Source of the DNA: Planctomycetota bacterium
GTDB taxonomy: Bacteria; Planctomycetota; PUPC01; JACPCR01
Assembly: GCA_016179685.1 (NCBI GenBank)
Contig: JACPCR010000063.1
Span: 1 to 64,000 of the forward strand
Length of the DNA stretch: 64,000 nucleotides
Reading direction: 5' to 3'
Below the pieces are notes generated by a model. The model was not told the DNA's origin, did no database searches, and worked only from the letters and a program-made list of their open reading frames with translations. The translations under genes were made by a program, and so were the position numbers. Below, in pieces: positions 28,351 through 38,016 of this stretch (its first letter is position 1; each line of letters starts with the position of its first letter).

Positions 28351-28669
28351 GGAAGTCTTGGCACGGTGGGCCGCTGAGAACAATGGCGGCGCGGCACAGC
28401 CTTTGTGCCCGTTTGAACCTTTGCAACACAATTCTGAAAGGATATCATTTGCCGAGGGTCGGATGAAGCCCTCACCGGCTTCCCTACGTAGCGGAACGCG
28501 CCAGCGTTCCGGCCTGCGTTCAAAAGTGGAGGACCGGATGAAGCCCTCACCGGCTTCCCTACGAACCACGAAGCCCTCACTCGAAGGTCCCTCCCACGGA
28601 GATAAAGTCAGGAGGTCTTCGCCGTGCATCGTGCGCCTCGCTGAGGCGCATGGCGAAGCTACCCTTCCC
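28351..28669. repeat. Intergenic region with GAAGCCCTCACCGGCTTCCC repeats
   Basis: No gene is seen. The word GGATGAAGCCCTCACCGGCT followed by TCCCTACG occurs at about 28462-28489 and again at about 28537-28564. A 7-bp hairpin (GGAACGC, loop GCCA, GCGTTCC) lies between. A third partial word (GAAGCCCTCACTCGAAGG) follows. The in-frame upstream extension of the next gene runs through these repeats and is not credible coding sequence. Confidence 0.75.
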
Positions 28670-29308
28670 ATGCTCCCATCCCTTCCTTTGTCTCTCTTGT
28701 GCCTGCTGCTCCTCGCGCCCGCACCCGTTCGCGCTGACGATACCGTCATCGACCTGAACGAAACGGCCAGCAATGAAATCCTCATCGCTGTCCCTCAGAA
28801 GGACGCCTCGGGCAGAGTCATCCTCCGGGGCATCTACCGCCATGCGCAGGTCGGCCGATTCAACCCCGGAAACGTGGCCAGGGATTTCCTCAAGGAGACC
28901 GGCGCGCAGATGGAATCGGACGAGCGGCAGGTGCAGGAATTCGTCCGGCGACTGGAGGCTGCGTCGCCAGGTGACGTCTTGCCCAGGCCAGAGGATTTCT
29001 TGAAGCCTGATTTTTACCAGCGCTCGAAAGAAATGGTGGAAAGGAGCAGGAAGGGGTCGGAAGAATTCTGGAGACAAATCGTATCACCGGATACGGAGAA
29101 GCTGCCCTTGAAATACGAGGTCCACGCGGAGACCGAGGTCCTTCACAATGGTTATCGATTGAAGGACCTGGAAAGATTGATGGGGGCGATGCTGAAAGGC
29201 GCAAAGATTTACATCCAAGCGTATGAGCAGGATCGGGCGGACCTGGAGCAAAAACTCAAGGAATTTCAGAAGCGGAATAAGAAGAGCCGGAGCACGGGCC
29301 GCCAGTGA
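28670..29308 (+). CDS. Secreted protein of unknown function, first of a four-gene set
   Basis: A 212-residue protein with a clean signal peptide (LPSLPLSLLCLLLLAPAPVRA, cleavage before DDTVID). The mature part is charged and largely helical; the C-terminus (EQDRADLEQKLKEFQKRNKK) is likely coiled coil and very basic. No domain is recognised. The ATG at 28670 is the first that yields a signal peptide; upstream in-frame ATGs lie in repeats. It is followed after 37 bases by the 1972-residue kinase-like protein, and two more signal-peptide proteins follow in the same direction, so a shared operon and shared envelope function are inferred. Confidence 0.78.
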   Translation: MLPSLPLSLLCLLLLAPAPVRADDTVIDLNETASNEILIAVPQKDASGRVILRGIYRHAQVGRFNPGNVARDFLKETGAQMESDERQVQEFVRRLEAASPGDVLPRPEDFLKPDFYQRSKEMVERSRKGSEEFWRQIVSPDTEKLPLKYEVHAETEVLHNGYRLKDLERLMGAMLKGAKIYIQAYEQDRADLEQKLKEFQKRNKKSRSTGRQ

Positions 29309-29345
29309 ATCGAGGCCTGCTCTCCCGCTCACAGGATTTCAAGTC

Positions 29346-32300
29346 ATGAACGCCACGAGAATGATTTTGCCCTTTCTGGGGATCGGTCTCTGCGCCGTTG
29401 TACCCGCCGAGTCGGAATCGGTTGCGCGGCCGCCGGTCCCGGCGGCCGACTGCGAAGCCATCCGGGAAGAAGTCCTTCGCCGGACGCAGATACTGCTGGG
29501 TCAGGACGGCCGGGAGGCCCAGGAAACCGTCCTCGAGTTGATCCGATCGCCTTCCGCATTCCGGCAGCTTGCTGGCGACTACGTGGGCAGTTACCGGTTA
29601 GCGCTCCTGCAAGTCCTCGCGGACGCGCCGGAAATGAAGGAGCTTCAAAGGCTCAAGGGAAGCCATGAGAAACTGAAGCTGGAAGCTGAACGCGCCAAGG
29701 TTCTCCTGCCGCCGGACCTTGCCGCACAGGTCACCGGGGAGCATCCACCTGCCGCGGGAATGAGAAATCTTTACGGCGTGCCGCTCGAGGCCCTGACCTT
29801 CAACGGGGACGTGGCCTCGAGGGCTGAGGATATCCAGAAAGAGCAGAACGCCATCTACCAGAAATGGGAGGAGGCCTCCAGGCTTTACGAGGCCCGCTAC
29901 TCACCGCAGGCCATGCAAGACCTCCGAGCGGAGCTGCAGTCCAAGTTCCAGGCGCTGGAAACCTACCGTCTTGCGCACGAGGCCCGAAAGGCGCGGCTGC
30001 GCGACCTGTTCCTCTCCGGTGATTTTGAGCACGTTCTGGGGACCTTCAAGGATGCGCCTTGGGCGCGATTTCGGGACCCTCAGTTCCGCTTGGCAGCGGC
30101 CGATCTCCCGGGCATGAACGTGACCCTGAAGGGCATGGACGCCCTCCAGTTCCCCAAGACGGTATCCGCCCCGCAGCCCCCCAGGCGCTTCGAGGTCCTC
30201 CGCGACGGCAATCGATACCTCCAGTTGCGGATCGCTGATGAGAGGGACCAGGCCGACGCTGACGCCGTGCTCCTGCGGCTCGAGCGCATCCACATCCCCC
30301 TCAAGATCGCTGAAGTCGTCCAGGGCATGGGAGAGGTCTTCACCAAGCCCGTCGTGGAGAATCTTTCGGACCCCACGCAGTCCTTTGGAGAGGCCTCCGG
30401 CAAAGCCCTGCTGGGTCTCGGAAAGTCGCTCACCGTCGATAGCATCGAGGGCGTTTATCAGTCGGCTCGCTCGCTGGTGAACAAGGCCGTGGAATCCCTC
30501 AAGTCGGAGGAAGCGTCTGACTCCGGAGGGAAGCTTCAATCCTTCTTGCAGAAGAGCGAGACCCTGCTCAGCGCGCTGAAGGCCCAGATCGATGCCTTCT
30601 CGACCGAGCTTCCTGCGGAGTCCGGTTTCGGCAGCGACACCGATGGGCGGCTGCAATACCTGGATTCCCTCCAGGGTTATCGATCGAAAGCGAACGGTTA
30701 CCGTGAGGACCTGAAGCCGCTCAATGACCGGTTTGACCAGGATTTCGAGACCGCCATGGAGGCTTTCAATGTCACCATGGCGGGGAAGGGGATGTTACCC
30801 GGGCTTCGCACGCTCATGCCCCGCGGAAAACAGCGGGCGACGCTCATCCGTGAGCTGGCGGAACAGGCGAAACGCGAGAGCCAGCTCAACTCAAAGGCCA
30901 ACCAGATTCTCGCGGAGGAGAAGACGCTCTCACGGACCCACCCGGAGGCCGTGGAATCCGCCAAGGATTTCAAGAAGGCCAAGGCGGACCTGGAGAAGGC
31001 CGTCCAGGAGCAGGCCAAGGCGGACCAGAAACTCGAACAATCGCTGAAGGACAACGCACCGAAGCAGGACACGGCGACGGCGGACACCGATGTCATCGGC
31101 AGGCCCAAGGATGAGCCGAAGCCCGGTGGCGGGCAGGCGGGCAGCAGGCCCAAGGATGAATCGAAGCCGAGGCCCGGGGACGCGGAATCCGCAGGGAGCA
31201 GGCCCGGCGGCGATACGGAGGTCGTTAGCGGTCCGAAACCACCGGCTGATAGCATCCCGGGCGGGCAAAGTCTTCCGCGAGCCATCACCACCCAGGACGG
31301 GAAGACGCTGACCCTGGGGGGAACACTGGGTGAAGGGGGGTTTGGCAAAGTGATGGCGTTCCAGAATGACCCCACCAAGGTCGTCAAATTTTATAAGACA
31401 CCCATCGATCCAAGGACCGGGAAACCTATAACGAACCCTGATTTCCAGCCTGCTGCAAACATGAAACGGGAATTGGAGGGGACGAAACTCGCCGAGGAGG
31501 CTGGCATCCAGGTGGCCAAAGTGATTGAAAGCGACACGATTGACGGGGTCCCTTACGTGATCAAGGAACGGCTTCCACAAGGCTCCTTCGTCAGTGACGT
31601 GGTCAACAAGAACGGCGGAAAGCTTCCGGTGGAGCATCAGCGGGCCATCCTCGACCTGGCGGAAAAGATGGTCGACGCCGAACTGGTGGCGGGCGATTTG
31701 AGCCCCGGGAACGTCTACTTCTACAAAGAGGGCGGCAAGGTGAAGGCGGGCCTCGTCGAGGGCGACTTCATCAAGAAGAAGGCGAACCTGGAGCGTATTC
31801 GGTCCAATCTGACCAGGGAGGAGCTGCTCGACCTGCAAATCCAGCAAATGGTCGGAACAAGGAGTGCGACCCTGGTCGAGTTCGGAGGCGGGTCCGTAGG
31901 GTATTTCAAGTACGGCTTCAAAGAGGGCAAGCGCATTGAAATCAATTTGCTGACCGACGAGACCGTGCAGGAATTTAGAAATCGAACTTTGCAGAAACCC
32001 AGGACGGAGGCGGCGGCCCAGGCGGCTCAAAACGCGGCCCAAAAGCTGCAGAACGTCCAGGCCGGGAGGTCGAAGCCCGCCGGCGCGCCATCCTCCCAGA
32101 AGGCGATATCCGAAGCTGCTCCGACGGAAGAGACCGGAAAGCTCCTGGCAAAGAGCGAGGAGGCCGCAGAGGCTTTGGGCCTCAAGCCCGGCGACCTTTC
32201 CAGCCGTTCCAAGCCGGGCAAGGCAGCGTCTCAGAAGGGGTCCGGGGAAAGCTTTGCGGATGCCAAGACGCCTGTCGGTTCGAAGCCTGCACCCTCCTCC

Positions 32301-35264
32301 TCAGTTTTGCCCGGATTCGTGGACGACCTCGGCGTCCGGCCGGCGTCCGCTTCGGGGGTCGTGTCCAGCGGCCGGCCTGAGGCCGGTGCGCCTTCGAGCC
32401 GCGGCCCCGACGTCCCTGCGACCGGCCGGCCTGAGGCCGGTGCGCCTTCGAGCCGCGGCCCCGACGTCTCTGCGACCGGCAGGCCCGTGGTCGCCGGCCA
32501 GCCGGCGACCACCGCGGGCGTCGCATCCGGCACCACGGCCACGACACCGCCTGGCAATAAGACGGCCAGCGAAACGCCGCAAAGTCAGACAGGGAGCTTC
32601 CCTGTTCCCATTCGGAAAACCGGTGAAAAAGCTGAGAGCGCGGTTTCGGGGCAAGCAGGCGCACAGGCTTCTACCCCCGGCACTCCTGGCGGCCGGTCTG
32701 CCGCTCATGCCAGCATGGGGAATATTTCTTCCCTGGTCGCACAGGGGCCACAACAGGCAGGTTCGGAAACCGGCAGCGGCGTGAAATCCCTCCTTGCACG
32801 CGATAATCCGCTCACGTTCATGCAGGAAAGCCTGGCCAATTATCGCCGGGAAATCGATGCCCTGAGGCGGCTCTATGAGGCGGAAAAAAAATGCGGCAAG
32901 CTCCCGACGGACCAGGAGCTCTTCTTTGCCGGGTTCGGTCTGCCCCAGGGACAGACGATCACGGTGACCGTCCGGAGGCCTGTTCCCCTCGACGCCCTGG
33001 CGACCGATGGGAAGAAGCTCGATCCCCGGTTCAGAAATCACCTCGTCAGCGTCCGCGCGGAGATCACCCATTCCCTCAGCAGCGGCCAGCACGGAGACGC
33101 CTTACTGCGGTCCTTCGTGTTCTCGCGAGCCAAGACGGTGTCCTCGGGTGAGGATGGCCCATGGCTGCTTCTTCCGGCCGATTCCCTCACGGCCGGATTC
33201 TTCGGACTGCCCGAAAGCGTCCCCATACGCATCGAGGGAAGCTGGGTCAAGCTGGAGGAACGGGAAGTCGGCTTCCTGGATGCCAAGACAGGGCATGTAG
33301 AGGGCGGTAGGGGTGATTTCGTGGCCGGCATGGAGGCCACGCGGGAGATTCGTTCGCTGTTCCCCGACGTTGCGGTTGAAGGCGTCCCGGCGAACGAGAA
33401 CCAGTCGAGGCTGCTCCCGCCGGGTCTGGGGCTGCATCGAGCCGTGATCACGGCCCGAAAAGTCTTTCGTGAGATAGGCCCGGACCAGAAAGCGATCCTC
33501 GAGGCCACTCGGAAGTTTCCTCTGGCGAACATCATCGGTGTCAAGGCCGTTAAGATTGGATTGAAGGGCGTGGACTTCGAGCCTGGAAATCCTCCTTCCT
33601 TGGAACTCCTGCTGGATGATCGGCACGTCCAGAACTACGGGTCCTCGTCCTTCGGGCTGCAGTTCGAGCCCCTGGTCCTCGTCACGGATGGAGAAAAGGA
33701 GGTGCTGCTGACTGCCCCGGCGTCCAATCTGAAGGTCCACCGGCTTTCCGGGAATACCTTCAGTTTTGGCGGGGGCGTGACGGCCCAGTACCAGGGCGGT
33801 TTCGGCCCCACCCGATTTCGCCTGGACCTGGGTTCCCTGGACGGGCCCCGAATCGTCAGCCCGGAATACACCATCAGCGCTGGCCATGTGCAGATGACCA
33901 TCGATCCGCAGCCGGTCTCCGGCAGCCTGGCCGCGGGCGAAAATTACCGGGTCAGGGTCGTGGTGAAGGGCGCAGGCGACCTGAGCCGCCACACGGTCGA
34001 ATGGTCGCCTCTGCGCGAGGCCAAGCACGCCTCGGTCAACTCGTCCTCGACGCTGGACCAGACCGCCCCGATAAAGGTCGAAGGGGCATGGGGCGGTTCG
34101 AGCACGTTCCGGAAGGCGGGCTCGGGGACCTGGGAAGCCAGCACGGCGCTGCGCATCCTTCCGGAGAATCTGAAATTCTGGGCCGACAAGGACGCTCTGG
34201 GCGCTCGGGAAGGCACGCGGTCCCACTTCATGGAGCTTTCTGCAACGATACAGCCTGGAGGCCTCCAGCTTGGCACGTTCGAGTCGTTCCGGGTGATTCC
34301 GCCTCGCATCCAGGAGATGAAGCTCTACGGCCGTTGCCGTTCGGACGCCCTGCAGCCCGCTCCCGCTCGCTTCGACCTGTTCACTCCTGGCGGCGGCGTG
34401 CCCAACGTCCTCGAATGCTTCCTGGGATTCACCTTCGCCGGCGGAGAGTCCGTCCAGGAGGTCAAACTGGCGGACGTGCCGTGGGTGGAACTGAAGCAGG
34501 ACGGGCCGGAACTTCTCACGCGGTCACCCGAGGGCCTCGCCCCCCGAGGCGGCGGCGCGCTCCACACCGGCTCGATCAAGCTCTTTGCCGTGGCCGACGT
34601 GGGAAAAGCGTTCACGACCTCGGGCCTCCTCTTCGAGGGCCTGAACACGGAGGCGAGTTACACGTCCGAGCCTATCGCAGTGACGGTCAATCGGTTGGCG
34701 CTCGATGCCACCACGACTCCGGAGAATCGGCGTTTCCGGCTTTCGGTCTTCGGCCCCGCGGACATGGCCGCCCGCGAGGCGCAGTGGCAATTGCAGATCA
34801 CGGCCCCGGCAAGAACCGCCGCAACACTCAAGAAACGCTTCACACGGTCGGCGGGAGAGCCCTTCACCTCGGGCGCGGACGTGGGCGTAGAGAACGGCAA
34901 GCCAACTGGACTGCTGGAGAAGGTGTCGGTTCTGGACCCGGATGGCCGGGCTGCGGCCATTCTCGAGGGCCCCGAGGCGGAAGAATTCGAGGTGGAGGTG
35001 ACCGTCCAGGCGCCTGCGGCCGCGGCCATCAACGACTCCTTCGTCCTGGTGGCCCGGATTTCGGGCCTGCCCGAGGACCTGCTCGAGCGGGCGTCATGCC
35101 GGTGGCACGTGGACCCCGCCATCGGTAAATTCAAGTCGGAAAAAACGCTGGTGAGCCCGGAGGGGCCTGGCCGGGCGAAGTCCACGGCCCTGTTGATGCT
35201 CCACGGCTCGAAGGAGAACATCGGCAAGACGCCGGAGGTCACCGCGGAAGTGGTGCTGGAGTAG
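29346..35264 (+). CDS. Giant secreted protein with an embedded protein-kinase-like domain
   Basis: A 1972-residue protein with a signal peptide (MILPFLGIGLCAVVPAES). Residues about 60-600 are helical and coiled-coil-rich. After a Pro/Lys/Gly linker comes a kinase-like domain at about 645-850. It has the glycine loop GEGGFG (662-667), lysine in KVVKFYK (K681), a candidate helix-C glutamate (MKRELEGTKLAEEAG), the catalytic loop GDLSPGN (D784, N789) and the metal-binding EGDF (D807). All residues usually needed for phosphotransfer are present, though the HRD histidine is replaced. A linker with two 18-residue repeats follows (nt 32370-32477). The last 900 residues appear beta-rich, like tandem Ig-type domains. 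A kinase fold behind a signal peptide is unusual, since the periplasm lacks ATP; a secreted effector is one possibility. Its secreted neighbours suggest a shared system. Confidence 0.8.
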   Translation: MNATRMILPFLGIGLCAVVPAESESVARPPVPAADCEAIREEVLRRTQILLGQDGREAQETVLELIRSPSAFRQLAGDYVGSYRLALLQVLADAPEMKELQRLKGSHEKLKLEAERAKVLLPPDLAAQVTGEHPPAAGMRNLYGVPLEALTFNGDVASRAEDIQKEQNAIYQKWEEASRLYEARYSPQAMQDLRAELQSKFQALETYRLAHEARKARLRDLFLSGDFEHVLGTFKDAPWARFRDPQFRLAAADLPGMNVTLKGMDALQFPKTVSAPQPPRRFEVLRDGNRYLQLRIADERDQADADAVLLRLERIHIPLKIAEVVQGMGEVFTKPVVENLSDPTQSFGEASGKALLGLGKSLTVDSIEGVYQSARSLVNKAVESLKSEEASDSGGKLQSFLQKSETLLSALKAQIDAFSTELPAESGFGSDTDGRLQYLDSLQGYRSKANGYREDLKPLNDRFDQDFETAMEAFNVTMAGKGMLPGLRTLMPRGKQRATLIRELAEQAKRESQLNSKANQILAEEKTLSRTHPEAVESAKDFKKAKADLEKAVQEQAKADQKLEQSLKDNAPKQDTATADTDVIGRPKDEPKPGGGQAGSRPKDESKPRPGDAESAGSRPGGDTEVVSGPKPPADSIPGGQSLPRAITTQDGKTLTLGGTLGEGGFGKVMAFQNDPTKVVKFYKTPIDPRTGKPITNPDFQPAANMKRELEGTKLAEEAGIQVAKVIESDTIDGVPYVIKERLPQGSFVSDVVNKNGGKLPVEHQRAILDLAEKMVDAELVAGDLSPGNVYFYKEGGKVKAGLVEGDFIKKKANLERIRSNLTREELLDLQIQQMVGTRSATLVEFGGGSVGYFKYGFKEGKRIEINLLTDETVQEFRNRTLQKPRTEAAAQAAQNAAQKLQNVQAGRSKPAGAPSSQKAISEAAPTEETGKLLAKSEEAAEALGLKPGDLSSRSKPGKAASQKGSGESFADAKTPVGSKPAPSSSVLPGFVDDLGVRPASASGVVSSGRPEAGAPSSRGPDVPATGRPEAGAPSSRGPDVSATGRPVVAGQPATTAGVASGTTATTPPGNKTASETPQSQTGSFPVPIRKTGEKAESAVSGQAGAQASTPGTPGGRSAAHASMGNISSLVAQGPQQAGSETGSGVKSLLARDNPLTFMQESLANYRREIDALRRLYEAEKKCGKLPTDQELFFAGFGLPQGQTITVTVRRPVPLDALATDGKKLDPRFRNHLVSVRAEITHSLSSGQHGDALLRSFVFSRAKTVSSGEDGPWLLLPADSLTAGFFGLPESVPIRIEGSWVKLEEREVGFLDAKTGHVEGGRGDFVAGMEATREIRSLFPDVAVEGVPANENQSRLLPPGLGLHRAVITARKVFREIGPDQKAILEATRKFPLANIIGVKAVKIGLKGVDFEPGNPPSLELLLDDRHVQNYGSSSFGLQFEPLVLVTDGEKEVLLTAPASNLKVHRLSGNTFSFGGGVTAQYQGGFGPTRFRLDLGSLDGPRIVSPEYTISAGHVQMTIDPQPVSGSLAAGENYRVRVVVKGAGDLSRHTVEWSPLREAKHASVNSSSTLDQTAPIKVEGAWGGSSTFRKAGSGTWEASTALRILPENLKFWADKDALGAREGTRSHFMELSATIQPGGLQLGTFESFRVIPPRIQEMKLYGRCRSDALQPAPARFDLFTPGGGVPNVLECFLGFTFAGGESVQEVKLADVPWVELKQDGPELLTRSPEGLAPRGGGALHTGSIKLFAVADVGKAFTTSGLLFEGLNTEASYTSEPIAVTVNRLALDATTTPENRRFRLSVFGPADMAAREAQWQLQITAPARTAATLKKRFTRSAGEPFTSGADVGVENGKPTGLLEKVSVLDPDGRAAAILEGPEAEEFEVEVTVQAPAAAAINDSFVLVARISGLPEDLLERASCRWHVDPAIGKFKSEKTLVSPEGPGRAKSTALLMLHGSKENIGKTPEVTAEVVLE
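32370..32477 (+). repeat. Two 54-bp in-frame direct repeats inside the kinase-like giant
   Basis: Two tandem units of 54 bp (32370-32423 and 32424-32477) differ by a single base and encode GRPEAGAPSSRGPDVPAT and GRPEAGAPSSRGPDVSAT. They lie in the Pro/Ala/Ser linker between the kinase-like domain and the C-terminal beta-rich half. Such near-identity suggests recent slippage and variable linker length. Confidence 0.9.
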
Positions 35265-35326
35265 CCCGAGGCCCTCTCGCGAATTCGGTCCGGCGGCAAG
35301 AAACGAAGGACTTTGAGGAATCTGGG

Positions 35327-36163
35327 ATGTTCCATGCCTTGGGATGTCGCTTGTTGTTCGCAGGCCGAAGGTCGCCAAAACCTTGCCGCCTCAGATGGCT
35401 CGCAATGCTCGCCCACACGGTTCTTGTGTCTTCGGGGCCACTGGCCGCTGATGGCCTGGTCGTCGGCAGAGGGAAGGTGAAGTTCGAGATCACCGAGAAG
35501 GCTGACCCGTCCCAGAAGCTCTTGAGGCCCGCGGAAGAGGCAGCCTCTCAGCCGAAACCGAAGCCGAAGATCAAGCCCAAGATCGTCATCAAGAACGTCA
35601 TGCTCCAACAGGTGATTCCGCAAACCGGCAACAACCCATTCCATGCGTCGGAGCCGGTGAACAACCAGAACGGGCAGGTCGTCACGCCGGGGCAGCAGCA
35701 GGCGCAGCAAGCGCAGGCCGCCCCCGTTCAGGCCCAGCAGCCCGTGAAGCCGGCGCCTGTTCCCCAGGGGCCGGTGTCGCTGTCCGGCGTCCCCGCCTTC
35801 GCCAACTATCTCGTCTTCACCCAGGACGTGGGAAGCGCGGCCATCCTCGTCGATGTGGCGAATAACACGACGCGAATCCTGCCCGCCGACGTGACCAACC
35901 AGAATATGCCGGATACGGCCCTTTTCGTGGTCCTGGACCTGAGAGTCCTCGGACCGCCGAACCCTGTCCAGGTCTCGCCGCCGATGTCAGGAACGTTCGT
36001 CCTGGCAGACGGATCGAGTGGACTGGAATTCCCGAATGACGGCTCCGCCCGCACGGGCACGGTGCGCCACGCGGCCACCGGGAAGCAGTTCCGCATCACC
36101 TTCCGGCCCGGCACAACGCTCAACGGGGGCGTCAACTTGCAGGAGGTCGTGCTGCTTCCATAA
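35327..36163 (+). CDS. Secreted Gln/Pro-rich protein of unknown function
   Basis: A 278-residue protein with an N-terminal hydrophobic segment (LRWLAMLAHTVLVSSGPLAADG) that looks like a signal sequence after a long basic n-region. Next come a Lys/Pro stretch (PKPKPKIKPKIVIKN), a Gln/Ala/Pro-rich linker at about 120-150 and a C-terminal domain of about 120 residues that looks beta-rich (YLVFTQDVGSAAILVDVANN, GTFVLADGSSGLEFPNDG). No family is recognised. An internal ATG at 35402 could be the true start and would give a more standard signal peptide. It follows the giant protein by 62 bases. Confidence 0.72.
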   Translation: MFHALGCRLLFAGRRSPKPCRLRWLAMLAHTVLVSSGPLAADGLVVGRGKVKFEITEKADPSQKLLRPAEEAASQPKPKPKIKPKIVIKNVMLQQVIPQTGNNPFHASEPVNNQNGQVVTPGQQQAQQAQAAPVQAQQPVKPAPVPQGPVSLSGVPAFANYLVFTQDVGSAAILVDVANNTTRILPADVTNQNMPDTALFVVLDLRVLGPPNPVQVSPPMSGTFVLADGSSGLEFPNDGSARTGTVRHAATGKQFRITFRPGTTLNGGVNLQEVVLLP

Positions 36164-36191
36164 CCTCACGGTGCGGCGTCCGAGAACTGAA

Positions 36192-36689
36192 ATGTTCCAG
36201 ACGGTATTCTTGAGTCTGATCTTGAGCAGCCCCTTTCCGGTAGAGGCCCGCGAGTTTCGCGACCTGCGGCCGATCCCGACTCGCCAGAAGCTGCCTGAGG
36301 GCGCTCTGCCCGTGGAGGAACCCGTGTCGGTGGAACCTGAGACCTTGAAAAACGCCGTCAAGGAACTGGCCGCGTCTTGGAACTCACCCGATTTCGAGGC
36401 CAAGCTCTCCAGCCAGTTCTACGACAAGCAGCGGCTGCTCGACAGCATGTCCGAAAAGGTGCCGCGGGACGCCCAGGTCCGGATTCTCGGCGTGGGGAAC
36501 ATCCAGGTGATCCAGCAATACCGGCAGCCGGAACCCGGAGGCGGCCCGGGTGAAATCCTGGTCAGCACCGTCACGGTGACCGCGCAAACTCAGATCGAGT
36601 TCAACGACCCTTCACGGGGCTTTCAGCGGATCAACGGGACGAACCAGTTGATCCTGCAGGTCGAGGCGGAAATCGTGCGGGAACCCTGA
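36192..36689 (+). CDS. Small secreted protein of unknown function
   Basis: A 165-residue protein with a signal peptide (FQTVFLSLILSSPFPVEA, cleavage before REFRDL). The mature part has a basic-Pro segment, a short helical region (ETLKNAVKELAASWNSPDF) and a C-terminal beta-like region ending STVTVTAQTQIEFNDPSRGF and a strand (LILQVEAEIV). No domain is recognised. The ATG at 36192 lies 28 bases after the preceding stop. It is the last of the four secreted-protein genes and is probably in the same transcript. Confidence 0.72.
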   Translation: MFQTVFLSLILSSPFPVEAREFRDLRPIPTRQKLPEGALPVEEPVSVEPETLKNAVKELAASWNSPDFEAKLSSQFYDKQRLLDSMSEKVPRDAQVRILGVGNIQVIQQYRQPEPGGGPGEILVSTVTVTAQTQIEFNDPSRGFQRINGTNQLILQVEAEIVREP

Positions 36690-36894
36690 CAATTGGAAAA
36701 GAGTTTCTTAAGGCAGGAGAGATCGCCATCGAACGGGTCAAGCAGCTTCCACGAGGATGGCGGGTCACGTGGTTCACCCCGATTTGGTTTCTCTCTGTCA
36801 CAAACAGGCCGGTCCGCTCGCTTCATAAAAACCGTTCTTGACTCTTCAGAGCTGGACCTGAGACAATGGCTGGTTATTCCCCTGGAGACTCAGC

Positions 36895-38016
36895 GTGTCG
36901 GCGGCATCGGTTGACGATCCCATTCCCCTCATCGGCTATTCGGAATACCGCGCCGATCTGCCCGGCGGCATGCTGCCTTATATGAGCAGCATGCGGGCGT
37001 GCGTCGTCCAGGCCGACGGCACGGACCGGAAACGCGTGGGCGAAAAGCTCCTCCAAAGGCCGGATTCCTGGACCCAGTTCGCCGGATGGTCGCCCGACGG
37101 CCGGCAAGGCATCATCGGCAGCGGCTGGGAAAGTCGTGAAAATGCCGCCTGGGAGGAACAGCACCAGACCTTCCGCATGACCGACGGTTGGCTCTACGAC
37201 GTGTGCCTGGTCGATCTGGCAACGGGCGAGGCGGTCAACCTCACCGCCGTCGAAAGGGTCAGCATTTATAACAGCGGGCTTTTCTTCTGGCCCGGCGACT
37301 CCTCACGGCTTGGCTTCCAGGCGCTCATCGGGGGCGAGTCGCGGCCATTCAGCATGGACCGTGACGGCCGGAGCAAGAAGGACCTTTCGGGCGGGGCCGC
37401 GGGGTTCACCTACGGCTTCACGGCCTCGCCCGACGGCCAGCGGATCGCCTACCACCGGAGCTACCAGGTTTATGTCGCCAGCGCGGACGGCTCAGACGCG
37501 CGGCACGTGAACACGGCCAAGCCGTTCAACTTCTGCCCGACCTGGTCGCCCGACGGATCGCTGCTGCTCTTCCTGGCGGGCGAACACTATGACTGCCATC
37601 CCTGGTTGTGCCGCAGGGACGGATCGGCATTGCGCCAACTCGCGAGCCGCGGCGGCTACAGGGGCGTCGTCGAGATGCTCGAAAAACCCGCCTTCCACAG
37701 CGCCAGCAGCGATGTGCCGGTGTGGTCCGCAGACGGCCAGTTCGTCTTCTATACGGCCCGGGTCGGGGCCTCCGTCGAACTCATGCGGGTCTCCCGCGAA
37801 GGCCGCATCGAGCCGCTCACCCATTCCTCGTCCGGCGTCCTTCACTATCATCCCAAGCCATCACCTGACGGAAAGTACGTCGCTTTCGGGTCGACTCGCT
37901 CGGGTACTCGCCAGCTTTACGTGATGCGGATGGATGACCGGAGCGTGTGGCCGATCACCTCCGTCCCACACGGAGATGGGGCGATGTGGGCTCATTGGCA
38001 GCCTGTATGGGACTGA
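36895..38016 (+). CDS. TolB-like beta-propeller (WD40/PD40 repeat) protein
   Basis: A 373-residue protein made of PD40-type propeller repeats. Visible repeat words include FAGWSPDGRQGIIGS, GFTASPDGQRIAYHRS, CPTWSPDGSLLLFLA, VWSADGQFVFYTA and KPSPDGKYVAFGSTRSGTRQLY. No signal peptide or membrane segment is seen, so it may be cytoplasmic, unlike TolB itself. Similar proteins resemble oligogalacturonate-lyase-type propellers (HYDCHPWL with several His residues), but that is a guess. The GTG start at 36895 has GGAG seven bases upstream. The 205-base gap before it carries a degraded copy of the dispersed CCGTGGTTCA repeat. Confidence 0.8.
   Translation: MSAASVDDPIPLIGYSEYRADLPGGMLPYMSSMRACVVQADGTDRKRVGEKLLQRPDSWTQFAGWSPDGRQGIIGSGWESRENAAWEEQHQTFRMTDGWLYDVCLVDLATGEAVNLTAVERVSIYNSGLFFWPGDSSRLGFQALIGGESRPFSMDRDGRSKKDLSGGAAGFTYGFTASPDGQRIAYHRSYQVYVASADGSDARHVNTAKPFNFCPTWSPDGSLLLFLAGEHYDCHPWLCRRDGSALRQLASRGGYRGVVEMLEKPAFHSASSDVPVWSADGQFVFYTARVGASVELMRVSREGRIEPLTHSSSGVLHYHPKPSPDGKYVAFGSTRSGTRQLYVMRMDDRSVWPITSVPHGDGAMWAHWQPVWD

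Noticed and set aside
28217..28669. N-terminal extension of the secreted protein at 28670
   Set aside because: It reads through the GAAGCCCTCACCGGCTTCCC repeats and overlaps the upstream gene; a signal peptide begins only at 28670.
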